A DNA stretch of 64,000 bases from DASUNP01 sp963728545 (GTDB lineage: Bacteria; Acidobacteriota; Blastocatellia; UBA7656), in the NCBI GenBank assembly GCA_963728545.1, contig CAVSKO010000003.1, positions 868,001-932,000 on the forward strand, read 5' to 3'. Both the position numbers and the translations under genes were made by a program. Shown in pieces: positions 61,045 to 64,000 of this stretch (positions are counted from its first letter, which is position 1; each line of letters starts with the position of its first letter). Below the pieces are notes generated by a model. That model saw only the letters and a list, made by a program, of their open reading frames with translations. It ran no database searches and was not told the origin of the DNA.

Positions 61045-62186
61045 GTGTTAAGACCGCCGGGCGCGGCCTCACTGGTCCGCCCGGAAAATGTCCGCGCGGA
61101 CTGAATGACTCTTGAAACATTCGATTCAGGCATGTGAGGCCCGATTGGAAGGCTGAGGACTTCGCCGTGTATCCTTTCGGTCAGGGGGAAAGCGCCCCTG
61201 GGCAAAGCCATCTCGCCGTAGGCCTCTTGCAAGTGCGGCGGAACGGGATAATGAATCAACGTTTGGACGCCTGCGCTCTTCAGATGTTCTTGCAGCTCGT
61301 CCCTGCGACGGGAGCGAATCACAAACTGGTGCCAGACCGGCTCCGCGCCTTCGGCAACTATCGGAAGCACCAGACCGGCGCCTTCCAACCGCTCAAGATA
61401 AGTCGCGGCTATTTTCAAACGGCGCGCGTTCCACTCTTCCAGATGCTTTAGCTTGACGCGCAGCAAAGCCGCCTGTACCTCGTCCAGGCGGCTGTTGAAC
61501 CCTTTGCTGGAATTGTAGTATTTCAACTTCGACCCGTAGTTGCGAAGCTCGCGCACACGGTCGGCCAGCGCGTCGTCGTCGGTCGTAATCGCCCCCGCAT
61601 CCCCGTACGCCCCGAGGTTTTTGCCCGGATAAAAACTCCACCCTGCGGCGTCGCCGAGCGCCCCGGCGCGTCGCCCCTTGTAGCGCGCCCCGTGCGCTTG
61701 CGCCGCGTCTTCGATCACCTTCAAACCATGACGCGCCGCGACCTCGCGTATCGGCTCCATGTCTGCGGGCTGGCCGTAAAGATGGACTGCGATAATGGCT
61801 TTCGTACTCGCCGTGATCGCAGCTTCTATTCGGCGCGGGTCGAGGTTATAAGTCCGCTCGATCGGCTCGACAGGTTTCACCGTAGCCCCGGCGTAAGTGA
61901 CGGCGAGCCAGGTCGCGACGTAGGTGTTTGCAGGGACTATGACCTCGTCGCCTTCCCCGATCTCATACGCGCGAAGGATCAGGTGCAGCGCGTCGAGGCC
62001 GTTGCCTACCCCTACCGAGTGCCTGGTTCCGCAGTATGAGGCGAACTCTCGCTCGAACGCGCTCGTTTCGCTTCCCAGGATATACCACCCTGAGTTCATC
62101 ACGCGGAAGTAGGCTTCATCCAGCTCGTCTTTGATCTCAAGGTAGGCCTCTTTGAGGTCGAGAAAAGGGATTTCCTGTATCGTCAC
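61041..62186 (-). CDS. dTDP-3-keto-6-deoxyhexose aminotransferase (DegT family, FdtB-like)
   Basis: This 381-residue PLP enzyme opens IPFLDLKEAYLEIKDELDEA, the typical FdtB/QdtB start. The PLP lysine is Lys189 in WSFYPGKNLGAYGDAGA, with HLYGQPADM and EDAAQAHGARYKG also conserved. The GDAGAI form and the FLDL start are typical of enzymes aminating dTDP-3-keto-6-deoxy sugars. It overlaps the WxcM-like gene (ATGA), which makes its substrate and acetylates its product. Confidence 0.9.
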   Translation of the reverse strand: MTIQEIPFLDLKEAYLEIKDELDEAYFRVMNSGWYILGSETSAFEREFASYCGTRHSVGVGNGLDALHLILRAYEIGEGDEVIVPANTYVATWLAVTYAGATVKPVEPIERTYNLDPRRIEAAITASTKAIIAVHLYGQPADMEPIREVAARHGLKVIEDAAQAHGARYKGRRAGALGDAAGWSFYPGKNLGAYGDAGAITTDDDALADRVRELRNYGSKLKYYNSSKGFNSRLDEVQAALLRVKLKHLEEWNARRLKIAATYLERLEGAGLVLPIVAEGAEPVWHQFVIRSRRRDELQEHLKSAGVQTLIHYPVPPHLQEAYGEMALPRGAFPLTERIHGEVLSLPIGPHMPESNVSRVIQSARTFSGRTSEAAPGGLNT

Positions 62187-63130
62187 TGCTTCACAGCCTG
62201 CAAGAAGTCATCATAATTTCTGATGTAATCGTCGGGGTCGTAAGCGTCCGACGCGAGGGCAAGCAACACGGCGTCTTGAGAGTACTTGTACTGTGTCGTC
62301 CAGGTCATCGGCGGAACGTAGAGACCCACATCCGCTCTGTCGAGCAAAAACTCGTCGCGCGTGTGGCCGTCATCCACGACGACCGAGCAAGATCCTTTAA
62401 CGCAAATCAAGAACTGATGCAGACGGCGGTGGGCGTGCTCGCCTCGCACCTCTTTGCTCGGCACGTTAAAGATTATGAAATACCTCTGAACGATAAAGGG
62501 CAGATGCTGGTCATACTGGCCGAAAGACAAACAGCCGCGCAAATCCGTGACCAGGGGCATCTGATGGATGCGCGCTCCGGCGACGCGCGGCGCTTCCGCA
62601 ACCTGGAAAGCGCGTGTCGATTCTGTGTGCCCCGGGTCTATCTGCCCCATCGAGCTTGAAGAGACATAGCCGGTTATGCGCGCAGGATTGCCTTTGACAA
62701 TCGCGTGCGGCGGAATGTCTTTGGTGACGACCGCCCCCGCGCCGATCATCGAGTCGGCCCCTATGACTACCCCGGCCAGTATGGTCGCGTTGGACCCTAT
62801 CAACGCTCCTTTGCGGACTAAAGTTTTCATGAAATGTTCGGGGTATCGTTTGCTGCGCGGAAAATTATCGTTCGCGAAAGTCGCGTTCGGGCCTACGAAC
62901 ACGTCGCTTTCCAGCGTGACGCCGTCCCATATCTGCACGCCCGATTTTATCGTCACGCGGTCGCCTATGATCACTTCGTTTTCGATAAAGACCTGATCGC
63001 AGACGTTGCAGTCTTCTCCGATGACGGCTCCGGGCAGAATGTGAGCGAAGGCCCAGACGCGCGTGCGAGCGCCGATGGTTGCGCCCGGCTCGACCATCGC
63101 CTTTTCGTGAATGAATACCGATTTGTCCAT
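62183..63130 (-). CDS. Bifunctional WxcM-like protein: acetyltransferase plus dTDP-keto-hexose isomerase
   Basis: ATG 63130 (MDKSVFIHEKAMVEPGATIG) is preferred; the frame to 63220 reads into repeat copy E. The 315-residue protein is a fusion. Residues about 1-180 are a left-handed beta-helix acetyltransferase (hexapeptides, with NDNFPRSKRYPE loop and GNPARI end). Residues about 195-315 are a cupin-like FdtA/WxcM isomerase with HAHRRLHQFLICVKG and PPMTWTTQYKYS. The isomerase makes the 3-keto sugar, the downstream DegT enzyme aminates it and the first domain N-acetylates the result, giving a 3-acetamido-3,6-dideoxyhexose. Confidence 0.9.
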   Translation of the reverse strand: MDKSVFIHEKAMVEPGATIGARTRVWAFAHILPGAVIGEDCNVCDQVFIENEVIIGDRVTIKSGVQIWDGVTLESDVFVGPNATFANDNFPRSKRYPEHFMKTLVRKGALIGSNATILAGVVIGADSMIGAGAVVTKDIPPHAIVKGNPARITGYVSSSSMGQIDPGHTESTRAFQVAEAPRVAGARIHQMPLVTDLRGCLSFGQYDQHLPFIVQRYFIIFNVPSKEVRGEHAHRRLHQFLICVKGSCSVVVDDGHTRDEFLLDRADVGLYVPPMTWTTQYKYSQDAVLLALASDAYDPDDYIRNYDDFLQAVKQ

Positions 63131-63158
63131 TGAGTCAGTCTGGAGAAGCAAAAAAGAT

Positions 63159-63273
63159 TCACCACAGAGACACAGAGGACACATATGGCCGATGATGTGC
63201 TTCGCACGCGGCGGTTGCACAGAGCAGAATAAAACTCTGCGCCCCCTCTGTGTCCTCTGTGTCTCTGCGGTGA
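63159..63273. repeat. Dispersed palindromic repeat, copy E
   Basis: It is in forward orientation (AAAGATTCACC left; GGTGAGATGTCTCTC right) with the 33-base module on the left arm at 63182-63214. One base of the left arm (CACCACAG) differs from the pairing seen in other copies. It sits between the WxcM-like and rfbC genes. A conserved tail continues to about 63317 (CTTGAAATTCGCTCTAAA), as in copy B. Confidence 0.9.
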
Positions 63274-63322
63274 GATGTCTCTCGAATACAGTACATCCGC
63301 TTGAAATTCGCTCTAAATAATT

Positions 63323-63895
63323 TTACCGGCTATTCTCATTACCGACGTATTTCGGCAGACTCTCCGGCTCGACTTTTGATAAAGACAAATGAAGGCGATC
63401 TCTTGTGGAGAGGATAGGGTCTTTTATACCCCAATCGATGCCTATCTCCGGGTCATTCCAGGCTATGCCGTGCTCATCCTCGGAATAATAAAACTCGTTG
63501 CACTTATACAAAAACTCGGCCTTCTCTGACAGAACCAGATAACCGTGCGCGAAGCCTTCGGGGATATAAATCTGTCGCCTGTTTTCGGCCGAAAGGGGTA
63601 TCGCCACGTGCGAGCCGAAATAAGGCGAGCCGCGACGGATGTCTACTACTACGTCGAGCACCTCGCCGTAAACGACGCGGCACAGCTTAGCCTGTGGGTG
63701 AGCTAGCTGATAATGGAGCCCCCTGAGCGTGTTCTTAACAGATTTGGAATGGTTGTCTTGAACGAAACGGGCGGTTATTCCAAGCTCGGCAAACTTCTTT
63801 TCGTGATAGCTCTCAAAAAACAGCCCCCTATCGTCGCCGTGCACTACAGGTTCTATCACGCAAAGGCCGGGGATAGAGGTCTCAATCCGCTTCAT
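63323..63895 (-). CDS. rfbC: dTDP-4-dehydrorhamnose 3,5-epimerase
   Basis: This 190-residue cupin shows the RmlC landmarks: DDRGLFFESYHEKKFAELGI, the catalytic His in TLRGLHYQ, VVDIRRGSPYFG and the catalytic Tyr region YKCNEFYY. It converts dTDP-4-keto-6-deoxyglucose to the 4-keto-rhamnose form, a step towards dTDP-rhamnose or related deoxysugars. RmlA, RmlB and RmlD are not in the window and may follow to the right. It is the first gene of the long minus-strand block as seen here. Confidence 0.94.
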   Translation of the reverse strand: MKRIETSIPGLCVIEPVVHGDDRGLFFESYHEKKFAELGITARFVQDNHSKSVKNTLRGLHYQLAHPQAKLCRVVYGEVLDVVVDIRRGSPYFGSHVAIPLSAENRRQIYIPEGFAHGYLVLSEKAEFLYKCNEFYYSEDEHGIAWNDPEIGIDWGIKDPILSTRDRLHLSLSKVEPESLPKYVGNENSR

Positions 63896-64000
63896 AGATA
63901 GAAATCAAGCCACTGCGATAGCCCATACCAGAATCGGATAAGGAATCATGCCATCGGCGTTCGGCTGCGGCTTGTCTTATGCGCTAATCGCTCCCGGTGT

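Noticed and set aside
5144..63273. CRISPR-like reading of the five repeats
   Set aside because: Copies are 6-19 kb apart, palindromic, not in an array, and no cas genes are present.
63946..64000. Possible 3' end of another minus-strand gene at the right edge
   Set aside because: A frame ending in a stop at 63946-63948 is open to the window edge, but only about 17 codons are visible and they match no family end I recognise. The rest of 63896-64000 shows nothing.
1..64000. tRNA, rRNA, integrase or prophage genes
   Set aside because: I looked for these in the intergenic gaps and recognised none; a dedicated tRNA search was not possible.

Overview
The window is about 58-60% GC, fully gene-dense, and reads as the envelope-polysaccharide region of a Gram-negative bacterium. 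A TonB-dependent receptor, lipoprotein and Sec signals, a FecR-domain protein, a DUF885 metallopeptidase, a lipoprotein serpin and a very large glycan locus fit an Acidobacteriota genome, possibly class Blastocatellia. That placement is inference from gene content; there is no rRNA or other phylogenetic marker here.

Layout. (1) 1-6.6 kb: 5' part of a TonB-dependent receptor on the minus strand, then plus-strand genes for a small membrane protein, a frameshifted DUF885 metallopeptidase, a serpin and an esterase-like hydrolase. (2) 6.7-11.5 kb: plus-strand sugar-import operon with two permeases, an ATPase, a TIM-barrel sugar isomerase and a Gfo/Idh/MocA dehydrogenase, but no binding protein. 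(3) 11.7-19.7 kb: minus-strand block with glycosyltransferases, a deacetylase, methyltransferases and a Wzm/Wzt ABC exporter. (4) 19.8-22.8 kb: lytic transglycosylase, a VirB9-like secreted protein, a zinc-ribbon membrane protein and a FecR protein. (5) 22.9-63.9 kb: about 41 kb of almost uninterrupted minus-strand genes, many joined by ATGA-type overlaps, forming a Wzx/Wzy-type polysaccharide locus.

How region 5 works together (inference from families). A PglF/PglE/PglD/PglC-like set (22.9-27.5 kb) should make UDP-di-N-acetylbacillosamine and load it on undecaprenyl phosphate. A GmhA/GmhB/HddA/HddC set with a transaldolase (45.9-49.8 kb) should make GDP-D-glycero-alpha-D-manno-heptose. FdtB-like and WxcM-like genes with RfbC (61.0-63.9 kb) should make a dTDP-3-acetamido-3,6-dideoxyhexose and a deoxysugar precursor. 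An AlgD-like dehydrogenase (28.7 kb) should supply a uronic acid. Around ten glycosyltransferases, two flippases, a Wzy-like polymerase, an amidotransferase, a carbamoyltransferase and a heparinase-family lyase complete the assembly line.

The most unusual structural feature is a dispersed palindromic repeat present in five copies (5.1, 11.6, 30.1, 47.9 and 63.2 kb). It has near-perfect hairpin arms, paired arm changes, and an internal 30-33 base module that sits on either arm. Three genes are split by apparent one-base insertions, which could be real decay or assembly error.
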